Source: an uncultured Bacteroidota bacterium (GTDB lineage Bacteria > Bacteroidota > Bacteroidia > Flavobacteriales > Flavobacteriaceae). Taken from it: 53,168 nt of DNA. Both the position numbers and the translations under genes were made by a program. The notes beneath the pieces are model-generated. The model worked only from the letters and a program-made list of their open reading frames with translations. It made no database searches and had not been told where the DNA came from. The stretch lies in assembly GCA_902619315.1 (NCBI GenBank), contig CACNDW010000010.1:1-53168 (forward strand). The letters are read 5' to 3'. Position 1 is the stretch's first letter. Each line of letters starts with the position of its first letter. This document shows, one piece after another, positions 17,712 to 26,891 of this stretch.

Positions 17712-18170
17712 ATGAATACACTACAAATAGGAGACGCCATTCCTAAATTCACAGCTGTTGATCAAAATGAAAATAGTATTAGCTTATCTGATTTTAAAGG
17801 AAATAAAAGCATCGTTTTTTTCTATCCTAGGGCTAACACACCAGGATGTACTGCTGAGGCTTGTAATCTTCGAGATAATTATAAAGCATTAAAAGACAGG
17901 GGTTACCAATTGTTTGGGGTGAGTGCTGATGCTCCTAAAAAGCAAAAAAACTTTGCAGATAAGTATGAATTACCCTTTACTTTAATAGCTGATGAAAACA
18001 AATCTGTTATAAATGCCTTCGGCGTTTGGGGCCCCAAAAAATTTCAAGGAAGAGATTACGACGGTATCCACAGAACAACTTTTCTTATTGACGAAAAAGG
18101 GGTGATTGAAAAAGTTATTAGCAAGGTAAAAACCAAAGATCACGCTGCACAAATATTGGAGGAAATTTAG
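17712..18170 (+). CDS. bcp: thiol peroxidase of the BCP/PrxQ family
   Basis: Protein of 152 aa. Reduces hydrogen and organic peroxides using thioredoxin. The peroxidatic Cys is residue 46 in the P-G-C-T-A-E-A-C motif, and the resolving Cys is residue 51 (C-x4-C spacing of the alpha/atypical BCP class). It is divergent from nth, with a 40-nt AT-rich gap. The 3' end interlocks with the neighbouring minus-strand gene in TTAG. Located in the cytoplasm. Confidence 0.95.
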   Translation: MNTLQIGDAIPKFTAVDQNENSISLSDFKGNKSIVFFYPRANTPGCTAEACNLRDNYKALKDRGYQLFGVSADAPKKQKNFADKYELPFTLIADENKSVINAFGVWGPKKFQGRDYDGIHRTTFLIDEKGVIEKVISKVKTKDHAAQILEEI

Positions 18171-19615
18171 GCGTTTATCTTTTTTTCTTTCCAGCCAAAC
18201 ATTTTATTTTTCATAATCATCTCTGCAATACCCTCAGGTAGCTGATTTTTCCACCCGTTTTTGCCCTCTTTTATTTTGGTTAGTATTTTTCTTGAAAAAA
18301 TAGAGAGATATTCACTTTCGAAGTCTAATATGTCAACTACTTTACCATTGAACTTGAAAAATTTATAAAAATCTTTCATTCGAGGGTGCAGTTTTAGGTT
18401 GTTAGAGTTAATGATTTCATTGGTTTCTGGGTGTTTCATGGGATAAAGATAAACCTTGAGGTTGTTATGAAACATTTTTCCAAAAGCCCCCAAAATCCCA
18501 CCTTTCACATCTTTGTAGTATTGTTCATCAAAAACCTCAACAAAGTTACTTACCCCCATGGTAAGGCCGATTTGTTCTTTGGTATATTCAGATAGGTAGT
18601 CTACCATTTTGTAGTATTCTTTAAAATCTGAAATCATCACCGTATGGCCTAAGGAACACAATAATTTCGCACGGTCCATAAAGTCTGACTCGTCAATTTC
18701 CCCCTGTGAAGTAAGATTAGAAAGAGTAATTTCAAAAATTACTTTAGTTTTATTTTCGTCAACATTTTGCTCTTTTATGAATATGTCATAAGACTTTTTA
18801 AACATATCAATATTCACTTTAGTAACAGGTCTAAAACTGCCTCTTAGAACCAAAATATTTTTCTTATAAAGGACTCGAGCAGGAAGGATATTATTGCCTT
18901 TAGGGTTGAACATAACAGCATCAGTCATGTCGTTTTTTAGAAGCAACAAACTCAATAGACGGTTATCAACTCCATTAAAAACGGGTCCAGAAAAATTAAT
19001 GGTATCAATTTCAATTGCAGTTTTGTCAATATGGTCGTAGAGGTGCTTGATTATTTTTTTGGGTTCATCGTGATTGTAAAATGCTCCATAAACCAAATTA
19101 ACACCCATGAAACCAACTGCTTCTTGTTGAAATCTAGCTTCAGTTTGGTGGAATCGAAGATGTAATAAAATTTCATTAAATGGCTGTTCTGGAGCAATTT
19201 GATACCTGATTCCCATCCATCCATGCCCTTTATATTTTTTTGCAAAATCAATTGTTGCTACTGTATTGGCATAAGCAAAAAACATTTTATCGGGATGATT
19301 AGCCCTAGGAATTCGGGTTTCAAGTAGCATGATTTCCCTTTCCAACATTCTGTGTAGGCGAGTTTCTGTAACATATCTGCCGTCATTTTCCTCACCGTAG
19401 ATAGTGTCACTAAAATTTTTGTCATATGCACTAATTGTCTTAGCGATTGTTCCAGAGGCACCTCCGACCCTAAAGAAATGTCGAGCAACTTCCTGACCAG
19501 CCCCAATTTCAGCAAAAGTTCCGTAAATTCTGTCGTTCAAATTGATTTTTAAAGCTTTTCTTTCAATGGAGGGGCGCTTTTCAAACTCTTTGTCTCCGGG
19601 AAGGGTAATTGGCAT
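18167..19615 (-). CDS. conserved 482-aa cytosolic protein of unknown function
   Basis: Long soluble protein with no signal peptide and no membrane segment. I recognise it as a widely shared Bacteroidota protein, but not its function. It has conserved-looking blocks such as F-R-V-G-G-A-S-G-T-I-A-K-T-I-S-A-Y-D and H-G-W-M-G-I-R. Homologues may carry labels such as nicotinate-nucleotide adenylyltransferase or TonB-dependent receptor, which the sequence does not support: there is no H-x-G-H nucleotidyltransferase motif and no receptor domain. Divergent from the metallo-hydrolase gene. Its stop interlocks with that of bcp. Confidence 0.85.
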   Translation of the reverse strand: MPITLPGDKEFEKRPSIERKALKINLNDRIYGTFAEIGAGQEVARHFFRVGGASGTIAKTISAYDKNFSDTIYGEENDGRYVTETRLHRMLEREIMLLETRIPRANHPDKMFFAYANTVATIDFAKKYKGHGWMGIRYQIAPEQPFNEILLHLRFHQTEARFQQEAVGFMGVNLVYGAFYNHDEPKKIIKHLYDHIDKTAIEIDTINFSGPVFNGVDNRLLSLLLLKNDMTDAVMFNPKGNNILPARVLYKKNILVLRGSFRPVTKVNIDMFKKSYDIFIKEQNVDENKTKVIFEITLSNLTSQGEIDESDFMDRAKLLCSLGHTVMISDFKEYYKMVDYLSEYTKEQIGLTMGVSNFVEVFDEQYYKDVKGGILGAFGKMFHNNLKVYLYPMKHPETNEIINSNNLKLHPRMKDFYKFFKFNGKVVDILDFESEYLSIFSRKILTKIKEGKNGWKNQLPEGIAEMIMKNKMFGWKEKKINA

Positions 19616-19644
19616 GATTTAAAATATAATATAAAATTACAAAG

Positions 19645-19677
19645 TTTGCTTTATATCTCCTTAAATATTTACTTTTG
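19645..19677 (+). promoter_or_regulatory. promoter of the metallo-hydrolase gene
   Basis: TTTG (19645-19648), 21 nt, TACTTTTG (19670-19677), an exact consensus match. It predicts a start near 19682, only a few nt before the ATG at 19688, so the mRNA would be nearly leaderless. Confidence 0.6.
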
Positions 19678-19687
19678 AATTTACCTA

Positions 19688-20458
19688 ATGATCAAAATAA
19701 CTTTTCTTGGTACAGGAACATCGCAAGGAATTCCTGTAATAGGAAGTCAACATCCAGTTTGTTTGAGTGAAAATCCTAAGGATAAGAGATTACGTTCATC
19801 TGTTTTAATTCAATGGCAAGATAAAAATTATGTCATTGATTGTGGTCCTGACTTTCGACAACAGATGTTGAGAGCAAAATGCAATCATCTAGATGGTTTG
19901 TTTTTTACACATGAGCACGCAGACCATACCGCTGGAATTGACGATATCAGACCCTTTTTTTTCAGACAAGGTAACATACCTATTTATGCCTCCAAGAGGG
20001 TAATTGAGGATTTGTCACGTCGTTTCTCATATATTTTTCAAAATAATGACAAATATCCAGGAACCCCCTCGGTTGAAACCCATATAATCCAAAAAAACAA
20101 AGTATTTTCTTTGGAAGGAAAGCAAGTCCTTCCTATTGAAGTGATGCACAATCAACTTACTGTAATGGGATTTAGGATAGACAATTTTGCTTATTTGACA
20201 GATGTAAAATCGATCAATGAAAATCAATTGAAAAAACTAAAGGATTGTGATGTGTTGGTACTGAATGCTCTTAGAATTGAGCCACATTATAGTCATTTAA
20301 ATTTGGATGAAGCGCTTCAGATTGTGGATCTTTTGAAACCTAAACGAACTTATTTCACCCATATTAGTCATTTCCTAGGCTTTCATGATGAATGCTCAAA
20401 ACAACTTCCAAAAAATGTATATCTGGCTTACGACAACCTCAAAATTCAATCAAATTAA
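19688..20458 (+). CDS. metallo-beta-lactamase-fold hydrolase (PhnP-like)
   Basis: Protein of 256 aa. The metal-binding motif H-E-H-A-D-H is at residues 76-81, with further His residues in V-M-H-N-Q and T-H-I-S-H. The N-terminal G-T-G-T-S-Q-G-I-P-V-I-G is characteristic of PhnP and related phosphodiesterases. The physiological substrate is unknown. It is followed after 6 nt by the 164-aa gene and is probably co-transcribed with it. Confidence 0.88.
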   Translation: MIKITFLGTGTSQGIPVIGSQHPVCLSENPKDKRLRSSVLIQWQDKNYVIDCGPDFRQQMLRAKCNHLDGLFFTHEHADHTAGIDDIRPFFFRQGNIPIYASKRVIEDLSRRFSYIFQNNDKYPGTPSVETHIIQKNKVFSLEGKQVLPIEVMHNQLTVMGFRIDNFAYLTDVKSINENQLKKLKDCDVLVLNALRIEPHYSHLNLDEALQIVDLLKPKRTYFTHISHFLGFHDECSKQLPKNVYLAYDNLKIQSN

Positions 20459-20464
20459 TTTTTA

Positions 20465-20959
20465 ATGAAAAAAAACATTACACTTTACCTGTTTCTATTT
20501 ACTGCTTTGATCCTCATTTTTCAGTTGGTAAACTCCAATAAGGTGCTAGGCGACCTAAAGGGTAAATTGACCCATTCCAAAGCTCTAAACGAAAGGTTAA
20601 AAGACTCTGTTTTTCAACTTAATCAAAGAATCGATGAGCAAAATGATTTCAGTTTGGAAGGAAATGAATATGCCTTGAGGTATTTTGAAAATTTAAGTAT
20701 TCAAAACATCACCGGTCATGTAAAGGATCAGCTTTATGAAACAAATTTGTTGCGTGAAAAGAATAATTTGATTCCGTATGCTGCTATGGGTCGCACGTTT
20801 TTAATTAATAAAGTAAAGGTTCTTAACCATAAGTGGATTGTAGCGGATTTTTCGGATGGGACTTATTGGGGAGAAATATTTTTAACATATCAAATTAATA
20901 AAAGCGGAGTGCTAAATTTCGAATTAAATGAGTATTTCCTTTACCCTAATCCAGATTAG
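20465..20959 (+). CDS. 164-aa membrane-anchored protein, unknown
   Basis: N-terminal membrane anchor (residues 5-22) followed by a short coiled-coil-like region (residues 30-60, heptad-compatible L/K/R/D) and a soluble domain with the motif G-R-T-F-L-I-N-K and S-D-G-T-Y-W-G-E. The soluble part would face the periplasm. I do not recognise a family beyond a conserved flavobacterial protein. It is 6 nt after the metallo-hydrolase gene, and its 3' end overlaps the convergent esterase gene by 14 nt. Confidence 0.75.
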   Translation: MKKNITLYLFLFTALILIFQLVNSNKVLGDLKGKLTHSKALNERLKDSVFQLNQRIDEQNDFSLEGNEYALRYFENLSIQNITGHVKDQLYETNLLREKNNLIPYAAMGRTFLINKVKVLNHKWIVADFSDGTYWGEIFLTYQINKSGVLNFELNEYFLYPNPD

Positions 20960-21593
20960 TTTTTGAGATCCACAACAGCAAATCTCTCAAGTTTTCGGCC
21001 GATACATTGTGACCGTCAGGATACGAATTAAAACTTATTTTGGGATTATTTAATCTGAGTTTGTTAACACTAGATTCCGACCATTGATACGGAATGGTCT
21101 GGTCATAGGTTCCATGAGAGGCGTAAGCTAAAATATTTTGATATTCATCTATGTTTTTACTCAAAAGTTGAGTATTGATATATCCGCTCATACATATGGC
21201 CCTTCTGAATTGTTCGGGGTGATCTAACAAAAGTGACCAACTTAATATGGCCCCTTGACTGAAACCCATTAGCCCGATATCTTTAGGGTTTAAATCATAT
21301 TCTTTAATAAAATAATCCAGTTGTTGAGTGATTGCATATAAAGATTTTTCTGCCTCTTTTAGGTCCGACCATTTGTCCTGCGCTGCATCAAAATGAATTG
21401 AATACCATGCTTTTCCGCCAAACGGTGTCGTTAAGGGGGCTTCTAAGGAAATAACAGTTAGTTTTTCGGCAAAGTAGTCTACAAAAGAGAAGAGGTCGTC
21501 CGCATTGCTTCCATATCCATGTAAAAGAAATAAACAGGGGTATGGAGGAACCCCTGTGATTGATTTTTTAATCCTGTAGGATAACATGTTCAT
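20946..21593 (-). CDS. carboxylesterase/phospholipase-like alpha/beta hydrolase
   Basis: Protein of 215 aa. The nucleophile elbow is G-F-S-Q-G. The acid Asp is in G-T-Y-D-Q-T-I-P and the His in D-G-H-N-V, completing the triad of the Abhydrolase_2 family. The oxyanion region is H-G-Y-G-S-N. The substrate is a small ester or lysophospholipid. No signal peptide. Its ATG overlaps the stop of the dihydroorotase-like gene as TAATG, so the two are translationally coupled. Confidence 0.9.
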   Translation of the reverse strand: MNMLSYRIKKSITGVPPYPCLFLLHGYGSNADDLFSFVDYFAEKLTVISLEAPLTTPFGGKAWYSIHFDAAQDKWSDLKEAEKSLYAITQQLDYFIKEYDLNPKDIGLMGFSQGAILSWSLLLDHPEQFRRAICMSGYINTQLLSKNIDEYQNILAYASHGTYDQTIPYQWSESSVNKLRLNNPKISFNSYPDGHNVSAENLRDLLLWISKTNLD

Positions 21594-22849
21594 TAGTCGT
21601 TTAGAGTAAGTACTCCGTTGTTAAAACTACCAATAACTTTTCCTTGCAATTCTGACCCAAGGTATGCACTGTTTTTTGAAGTTGATTTCAAATTATCCGC
21701 ACTGTAGCTGTATGATTTATTAGGATTGAAAAGTGTTAAGTCTGCAGTCGATCCAGCAGAGATGACTGGATTAGAGATCCCAAAACATTCTACCCCTCGG
21801 GTTAAAAAACTAATAACCTTGTCCAGCGGGAAGACTTTACTTAACACACCAAAACAACTTTCTAGCCCTAAGGTCCCAGGTGCTGCATTTTCAAACTCCA
21901 ATTTTTTGTGTTCGATATTCATCGGTTCATGCATGCTGCTGATCATATCGATAGTGCCTTCCAATAGACCTGCTCTGAGAGCTTGTTGGTCCGTTTTTGA
22001 TCGAATGGGCGGAAATACCTTAAAGTTTGTGTCAAAATTTTCCAATTTAATATCATCAAAAATTAAATGTGGTAGTCCGACACTACAACTGATGTTAAGT
22101 CCTAGGTTTTTAGATTTTCTTATCAAATCTAAACCTTCCTCTGTGCTAATAAAGGGTAGGTGGAGCTTACCACCTGTGTATTTTAAAATTTCAAGATCTC
22201 TGGCAATTTGAACTGATTCGGCCATCGAGGGTATACCCTTCAAACCGATTCGGGTACTTGTGATGCCTTCGTGCATTACACCATTGTCGGCCAATTCAAT
22301 GTTCATAGGAGGTGAAACAATAATTCCCTCAAAACTTTGACTGTACTGAAGCGCAATTTTTAGCAAGTTTGCCTTTTGGATGGGATTCTTGTGATCACCA
22401 AAGGCAATGGCTCCTTCACTATGCATATCAAAAAGAGGAGCCATTTGATTTCCTTTCGATTCTAAAGTTAGAGCTCCCACTGGATATAATGATGTGGTAT
22501 AACCTCTGGCCATTTTGATCAAATGTCCGATGATGGATTTGGAATCGGGGATTGGGTGTATATTGGAATTCAATAAGATCTTTGTAAAACCTGATTTTGC
22601 AGCAACCTCCAACCCATTTGAAAGTGTTTCTCTTTCTTCGTAACCTGGTTCACCAAATGAGACTCCACTGTCAAACCAACCAGATGAGACATGTAGGTTT
22701 TCAAACTCATATACTTTAATTTCCTTATCTGCTTTTATATTTTTAGCGATTTCAACAATAATATCGCCTATAATAAGTATATCTTGGTTAGTAGAATGAT
22801 GAGGACTTTGAGGATTTAGGATTGTAGCTTTTTTGAAAAGTATCTTCAT
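21593..22849 (-). CDS. dihydroorotase-like amidohydrolase lacking metal ligands
   Basis: Protein of 418 aa with the overall amidohydrolase/dihydroorotase layout. The position where active enzymes have D-x-H-x-H-x-R-E-P-G reads F-D-S-G-V-S-F-G-E-P-G, so both metal-binding His are gone. The later His-rich segment reads S-V-G-L-P-H-L, with one expected His replaced, and the catalytic Asp region reads S-S-M-H-E-P-M. It therefore looks catalytically inactive or altered. Inactive dihydroorotase homologues (PyrC') are known as partners of aspartate transcarbamoylase in some bacteria; that role here is inference. Coupled to the esterase gene. Confidence 0.85.
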   Translation of the reverse strand: MKILFKKATILNPQSPHHSTNQDILIIGDIIVEIAKNIKADKEIKVYEFENLHVSSGWFDSGVSFGEPGYEERETLSNGLEVAAKSGFTKILLNSNIHPIPDSKSIIGHLIKMARGYTTSLYPVGALTLESKGNQMAPLFDMHSEGAIAFGDHKNPIQKANLLKIALQYSQSFEGIIVSPPMNIELADNGVMHEGITSTRIGLKGIPSMAESVQIARDLEILKYTGGKLHLPFISTEEGLDLIRKSKNLGLNISCSVGLPHLIFDDIKLENFDTNFKVFPPIRSKTDQQALRAGLLEGTIDMISSMHEPMNIEHKKLEFENAAPGTLGLESCFGVLSKVFPLDKVISFLTRGVECFGISNPVISAGSTADLTLFNPNKSYSYSADNLKSTSKNSAYLGSELQGKVIGSFNNGVLTLND

Positions 22850-22919
22850 TAAGAAATCGCTATGTTACAAAAGTATAAAATCAAGAATAAAAAAACCTTG
22901 ATAAGTGAATTATTATCCA

Positions 22920-23678
22920 TTAGAATCTTTCAAATGCACCCAATCCAAAAAGAGCAAAGTCATATTTTACAGGGTCCATGGGATCTAACTTTCTGAGGTT
23001 AGTGTCAATTTCCAAAAGAGCTTTTGCGTCATTTTGCTTTCTTTTCAAAATCAACAACTTTCTGGCAACATTTCCAGTATGAACATCAAGCGGAAGTGAC
23101 AACTCTGAAGTTGAGATACTTTTCCAAATTCCAAAATCAACCCCTTTTTTATTGGATCTAACCATCCATCTTAAAAACATATTGATTCTTTTTGCTGCAG
23201 AGCCTTTTAGGGGGTCAGAGATATGTTTTTGGGTTCTGGATGGGTGGTCGAGTTCAAAAAAAGTCTTTTTGAATTGATGAATGCGTTCTTGAAGGTTGAT
23301 TTTTGATAAAGAAAAAAGTCTTTCCAGGCCACCGTGATTTTTATAAATGTTTTGTAAAGCCCTAACAAAATATTCAAGGTCCTGACTGTTAAATGTTCGA
23401 TGAACAAAACCATTAAAATTTTTAAAATTATGTTCTTGATGATTGAGAATGAAATCATAAGGGGCATCATCCATGAGCTCGATGATTTTTTGAGCACTTT
23501 TAAGAATACTAACTCTGTTTCCCCAGGCGATTGTCGCACTCAGAAAAGCAGCAATTTCTATATCTTTTTTTTTAGAAAATTGATGTGGGATTTGAATTGG
23601 GTCGTGGGATATAAATTCGATTGATTCATATTGTTGAGATTTAAAATCCAGAAAAGATTTAAGGTCTTTTGGATTCAT
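22920..23678 (-). CDS. TIGR02757 (DUF2400) family protein
   Basis: Protein of 252 aa recognisable as the TIGR02757 family by segments such as F-L-S-A-T-I-A-W-G-N-R and S-E-L-S-L-P-L-D-V-H-T-G-N-V-A-R. Helix-rich with a helix-hairpin-helix flavour (L-D-x-H-T-G resembles DNA glycosylase loops), but function is not established. No signal peptide. The ATG overlaps the upstream LolD-like stop as ATGA. Confidence 0.85.
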   Translation of the reverse strand: MNPKDLKSFLDFKSQQYESIEFISHDPIQIPHQFSKKKDIEIAAFLSATIAWGNRVSILKSAQKIIELMDDAPYDFILNHQEHNFKNFNGFVHRTFNSQDLEYFVRALQNIYKNHGGLERLFSLSKINLQERIHQFKKTFFELDHPSRTQKHISDPLKGSAAKRINMFLRWMVRSNKKGVDFGIWKSISTSELSLPLDVHTGNVARKLLILKRKQNDAKALLEIDTNLRKLDPMDPVKYDFALFGLGAFERF

Positions 23679-24346
23679 GACATAATTTTACCGTCTTTAA
23701 GTATAATTTTTCGATCAGCCATTTCTGCCAACTTATCATTGTGAGTAACAATGACCATAGTACAACCTGTTTGATCCCGTAGTTTGAAAAAAATTTCATG
23801 TAAGGAAGTTGCGTTATCAGAGTCAAGATTTCCACTAGGCTCATCGGCAAAAATAATTTTTGGCTCATTGATCAAAGCACGTGCAACAGCAACACGCTGT
23901 TGCTCTCCACCAGATAATTCTTGGGGTTTATGGTGAGCACGATCTGAAATCCCCATTTGACTGAGTAGGCCTGTTGCTCTTTCTTTTATTTTGATACTAT
24001 CATGATTTCCTATCCAACCTGGCATGCATACATTTTCAAGGGCTGTAAATTCAGGAAGTAATTCATGGAATTGAAAAATAAAACCCAAATTCTTGTTTCT
24101 GAATTCAGCTAGACGAACCGGACTCATTTTATTGACTGAAACACCTTCAATATTTATAATGGTATTTGTATTTGGATCTGCATTGTCTAGGGTTCCCAAG
24201 ATATGTAAAAGTGTTGTTTTTCCAGCGCCTGAAGGCCCAACTATGGCAACAATCTCTCCTGATTCTATTTTCAGATCAATCCCTTTAAGTACAGCCAAAT
24301 CACCATAACTCTTAAAAAGATTATCGCAAATGATCCCTTTTTTCAT
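23675..24346 (-). CDS. LolD-like ABC transporter ATP-binding protein
   Basis: Protein of 223 aa: Walker [10 protein letters not shown], signature [10 protein letters not shown], Walker [13 protein letters not shown] and the switch His in V-T-H-N. Best fit is the LolD/MacB clade, which drives lipoprotein release from the inner membrane or related mechanotransmission. No permease gene is adjacent, so its partner lies elsewhere. Overlaps the TIGR02757 gene by 4 nt. Confidence 0.9.
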   Translation of the reverse strand: MKKGIICDNLFKSYGDLAVLKGIDLKIESGEIVAIVGPSGAGKTTLLHILGTLDNADPNTNTIINIEGVSVNKMSPVRLAEFRNKNLGFIFQFHELLPEFTALENVCMPGWIGNHDSIKIKERATGLLSQMGISDRAHHKPQELSGGEQQRVAVARALINEPKIIFADEPSGNLDSDNATSLHEIFFKLRDQTGCTMVIVTHNDKLAEMADRKIILKDGKIMS

Positions 24347-24437
24347 TATTTAAAATTAGTTTTTTTTAATGTTAAGTTCATCAATCTAACCTGGTATTTT
24401 TATGTTCAATCATTCGTTATTTTGTTTAATAAAATGA

Positions 24438-24445
24438 TATATTTG
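24438..24445 (+). promoter_or_regulatory. -7 element of the msrA promoter
   Basis: TATATTTG, exact TAnnTTTG match, 20 nt before the ATG at 24465. A well-placed TTTG -33 element is not clear. Confidence 0.4.
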
Positions 24446-24464
24446 CTAAACAGAACTAATATAT

Positions 24465-24995
24465 ATGATTAAGCTTGCTTATTTTGCTGGGGGATGTTTT
24501 TGGTGTACGGAATCCATTTTTCAGCGAATTATAGGTGTTATTGAAGTTACTCCTGGTTACATGGGAGGACACACAAAAAACCCCACCTACGGAGAGGTTT
24601 GCAATGGTAATACTGGACATACAGAAACCATCAAGGTACTTTATGATCATGATATAGTTTCTTACGGTGAACTTTTGGAAATATTTTTTTTGACCCACGA
24701 TCCAACTACACTTGACCGTCAAGGAAATGATGTTGGTTCTCAATATCGTTCAGCTGTTTTCTTTAATAATATTGAAGAAAAAATACAAATAGAGGATTGT
24801 ATCAATCGATTCCAATTAGATGGTATTTTTGATAACCCCATTGTTACTGAAGTTAATACTGAATGCCCTTTTTATCCCGCAGAGACTGAACATCACGAAT
24901 ACTACAATCAACACAAAGAGCAGCCCTACTGTCAATTAATTATAACCCCCAAAATCAAAAAATTTAAATCAATTTTTAAACAATATTCAAGATAA
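24465..24995 (+). CDS. msrA: peptide-methionine (S)-S-oxide reductase
   Basis: Protein of 176 aa that repairs oxidised methionine. The active-site Cys lies in G-G-C-F-W-C-T-E near the N-terminus. H-T-E-T-I-K-V and H-H-E-Y-Y are the usual substrate-site segments. No MsrB domain is fused and no signal peptide is present, so it acts in the cytoplasm. It is followed by folE with 2 nt between, implying one transcript. Confidence 0.95.
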   Translation: MIKLAYFAGGCFWCTESIFQRIIGVIEVTPGYMGGHTKNPTYGEVCNGNTGHTETIKVLYDHDIVSYGELLEIFFLTHDPTTLDRQGNDVGSQYRSAVFFNNIEEKIQIEDCINRFQLDGIFDNPIVTEVNTECPFYPAETEHHEYYNQHKEQPYCQLIITPKIKKFKSIFKQYSR

Positions 24996-24997
24996 TA

Positions 24998-25591
24998 GTG
25001 GACGATAATTTCAACATTGATACTTTACCAATCGCTGACGAAATCAAAAATAATTTTGAAAGAATTATCGATTTACTCGGAGAAGATAAAGATAGAGAAG
25101 GTCTAAAGAAAACTCCATTACGAGCAGCCAAAGCAATGAAATTTCTAACTCAGGGATATAAAATTGAACCGAAGCAAATTTTACAAAACGCTTTGTTTAA
25201 TGAAGATTATAATGAAATGGTAATTGTTAAAGACATAGAGCTTTATTCACTTTGTGAGCATCATATGTTACCCTTTTTTGGTAAAGCTCATATTGCATAT
25301 ATTCCTAACGGGAAGATTGTTGGTTTGAGTAAAATTCCAAGAGTAGTGGATGTCTTTTCAAGAAGATTACAAGTTCAAGAGCGATTGACCGAGCAAGTTT
25401 TAGACTGTATTAATGAAACTTTGGAACCTATCGGAGTTGGTGTTGTTATTGAGGCCTCACACATGTGTATGATGATGAGAGGAGTTCAAAAACAGAATTC
25501 CACTACCACGACCTCAGGCTTTAGAGGATCATTTAAAGAAACAGATACCCGTAATGAGTTTCTAAAACTGGTTTCATCGAGTTTGATCTAA
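24998..25591 (+). CDS. folE: GTP cyclohydrolase I
   Basis: Protein of 197 aa that converts GTP to 7,8-dihydroneopterin triphosphate, the first step of folate synthesis. Zn ligands are in L-C-E-H-H-M-L-P and S-H-M-C-M-M-M. The motif [19 protein letters not shown] is diagnostic. The start is GTG at 24998, 2 nt after the msrA stop. The next in-frame ATG would remove about 46 residues of the N-terminal helix region. The stop interlocks with that of the DUF6787 gene (CTAA). Confidence 0.95.
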   Translation: MDDNFNIDTLPIADEIKNNFERIIDLLGEDKDREGLKKTPLRAAKAMKFLTQGYKIEPKQILQNALFNEDYNEMVIVKDIELYSLCEHHMLPFFGKAHIAYIPNGKIVGLSKIPRVVDVFSRRLQVQERLTEQVLDCINETLEPIGVGVVIEASHMCMMMRGVQKQNSTTTTSGFRGSFKETDTRNEFLKLVSSSLI

Positions 25592-25920
25592 TCATTATTT
25601 TTTTTAAAAAGGAATTTGAGCCCCATTCTTTTTAGAATTTTCTTCTCGAATTCCCAAAAAAACTTGAATTGAAAGAAAACGGTTGCCACCAAAATTAGTA
25701 GAATCTGGTAGATTGGGAAGATGATCAATATCCTCAAAACAGTATAAATAAGTTTCCCCATAGGAACTTCAACAAAATCTGAAGGTTGAACACATATAAG
25801 TTCCAGAATGGGAGTTGCTAATTTTGCACTAACTGAACCAGTAATCGCAAAAACAAGGAAAACTGCCACCAATTGCCTATTAGAGGTAATTCCCCATTTC
25901 TTTTTTAGGCGTTTGATCAT
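25588..25920 (-). CDS. DUF6787-type membrane protein
   Basis: Protein of 110 aa with two membrane segments (about residues 17-34 and 60-88) and basic ends (R-L-K-K-K-W-G-I and [10 protein letters not shown]). I recognise the K-W-G-I-x-S-N-x-Q-L-V start and the V-F-A-I-T-G-S stretch as a conserved Bacteroidota family, as I recall DUF6787. Function unknown. Starts 6 nt after the serA stop and is the last gene of the serC-serA set. Confidence 0.7.
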   Translation of the reverse strand: MIKRLKKKWGITSNRQLVAVFLVFAITGSVSAKLATPILELICVQPSDFVEVPMGKLIYTVLRILIIFPIYQILLILVATVFFQFKFFWEFEKKILKRMGLKFLFKKNND

Positions 25921-25926
25921 GGAATT

Positions 25927-26877
25927 TTATCCTAGTATTGAAATAATCTGCTGCCCAAGTTCAACACCAATTCTGTCTTGAGCTTCTAAAGTAGCTGCTC
26001 CAATGTGAGGAGTCAAGGATATTTTCGGATGCATCAATAATTTAACTTCTGGCTTTGGCTCATTTTCAAAAGTATCCAAACAGGCAAAAGCCAATTTGTT
26101 GTCATCTAAAGAGTTGACCAAAGCAACCTCGTCAATAACACCACCCCGAGCAGCATTGATTATGGCTGATCCCTTTTTCATCATGCTGAACTCTTTAGAA
26201 CCAATTACATAATCCTTTTGTGCAGGAACGTGCAAGCTTATGAAATCAGATTGTTTTAAAACACTTTCAATTGAAATAGTTTCAATGGATTGTTTGAGCG
26301 AGGCCCCGCTGAATAATGAAACCTCAATATCAGTAGCGTCTATATATTTATCTGCAGCTAAAACATTCATACCTAATCCAAGGGCTATTTTGGCTACTTC
26401 TTGACCAATTCTTCCAAATCCAATAATTCCGATAGTTTTACCTCTTAATTCAATTCCTTTAGCATAGGCCTTTTTTAAGCCTTTAAAATTGGATTCTCCT
26501 TCAAGAGGCATATTCCGATTGGAGTCAAAGAGAAATCTTACACCACCAAAAAGATGTGCAAAAACTAATTCAGCTACAGAGGAAGAGGATGCGGCAGGGG
26601 TATTGATCACACTCAATCCTTTTTCGCGAGCATATTCCACATCTATATTATCCATTCCGACACCACCCCGACCAATAATTTTTATACTTGGACAAGAATC
26701 AATTAATTCTTTCCTAACAGTGGTTGCACTTCGTACCAAAAGAACCGTAATTTTTTGATCATTGATGTAAGATATCAGTTGTTCTTGTGCGATATTGGTT
26801 GTAATGACCTCAAAACTGGCTTCAGTCAAAACATCTATTCCTGGTTGGGAAAGGCCGTCGTTTGCTAATATTTTCAT
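25927..26877 (-). CDS. serA: D-3-phosphoglycerate dehydrogenase, short form
   Basis: Protein of 316 aa that begins serine synthesis by oxidising 3-phosphoglycerate. NAD site G-F-G-R-I-G-Q-E; substrate and catalytic residues in N-A-A-R-G-G-V and L-T-P-H-I-G-A-A-T. It lacks the C-terminal ACT and intervening domains of the long forms, so serine feedback through ACT is not expected. It lies 14 nt after serC, in one operon. The pathway's phosphatase (serB) is not in the window. Confidence 0.94.
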   Translation of the reverse strand: MKILANDGLSQPGIDVLTEASFEVITTNIAQEQLISYINDQKITVLLVRSATTVRKELIDSCPSIKIIGRGGVGMDNIDVEYAREKGLSVINTPAASSSSVAELVFAHLFGGVRFLFDSNRNMPLEGESNFKGLKKAYAKGIELRGKTIGIIGFGRIGQEVAKIALGLGMNVLAADKYIDATDIEVSLFSGASLKQSIETISIESVLKQSDFISLHVPAQKDYVIGSKEFSMMKKGSAIINAARGGVIDEVALVNSLDDNKLAFACLDTFENEPKPEVKLLMHPKISLTPHIGAATLEAQDRIGVELGQQIISILG

Positions 26878-26891
26878 TGTAGATTTATTGG

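Noticed and set aside
18167..19615. Calling the 482-aa protein a nucleotidyltransferase or a TonB-dependent receptor
   Set aside because: No H-x-G-H motif, no plug or barrel domain and no signal peptide. Left as unknown.
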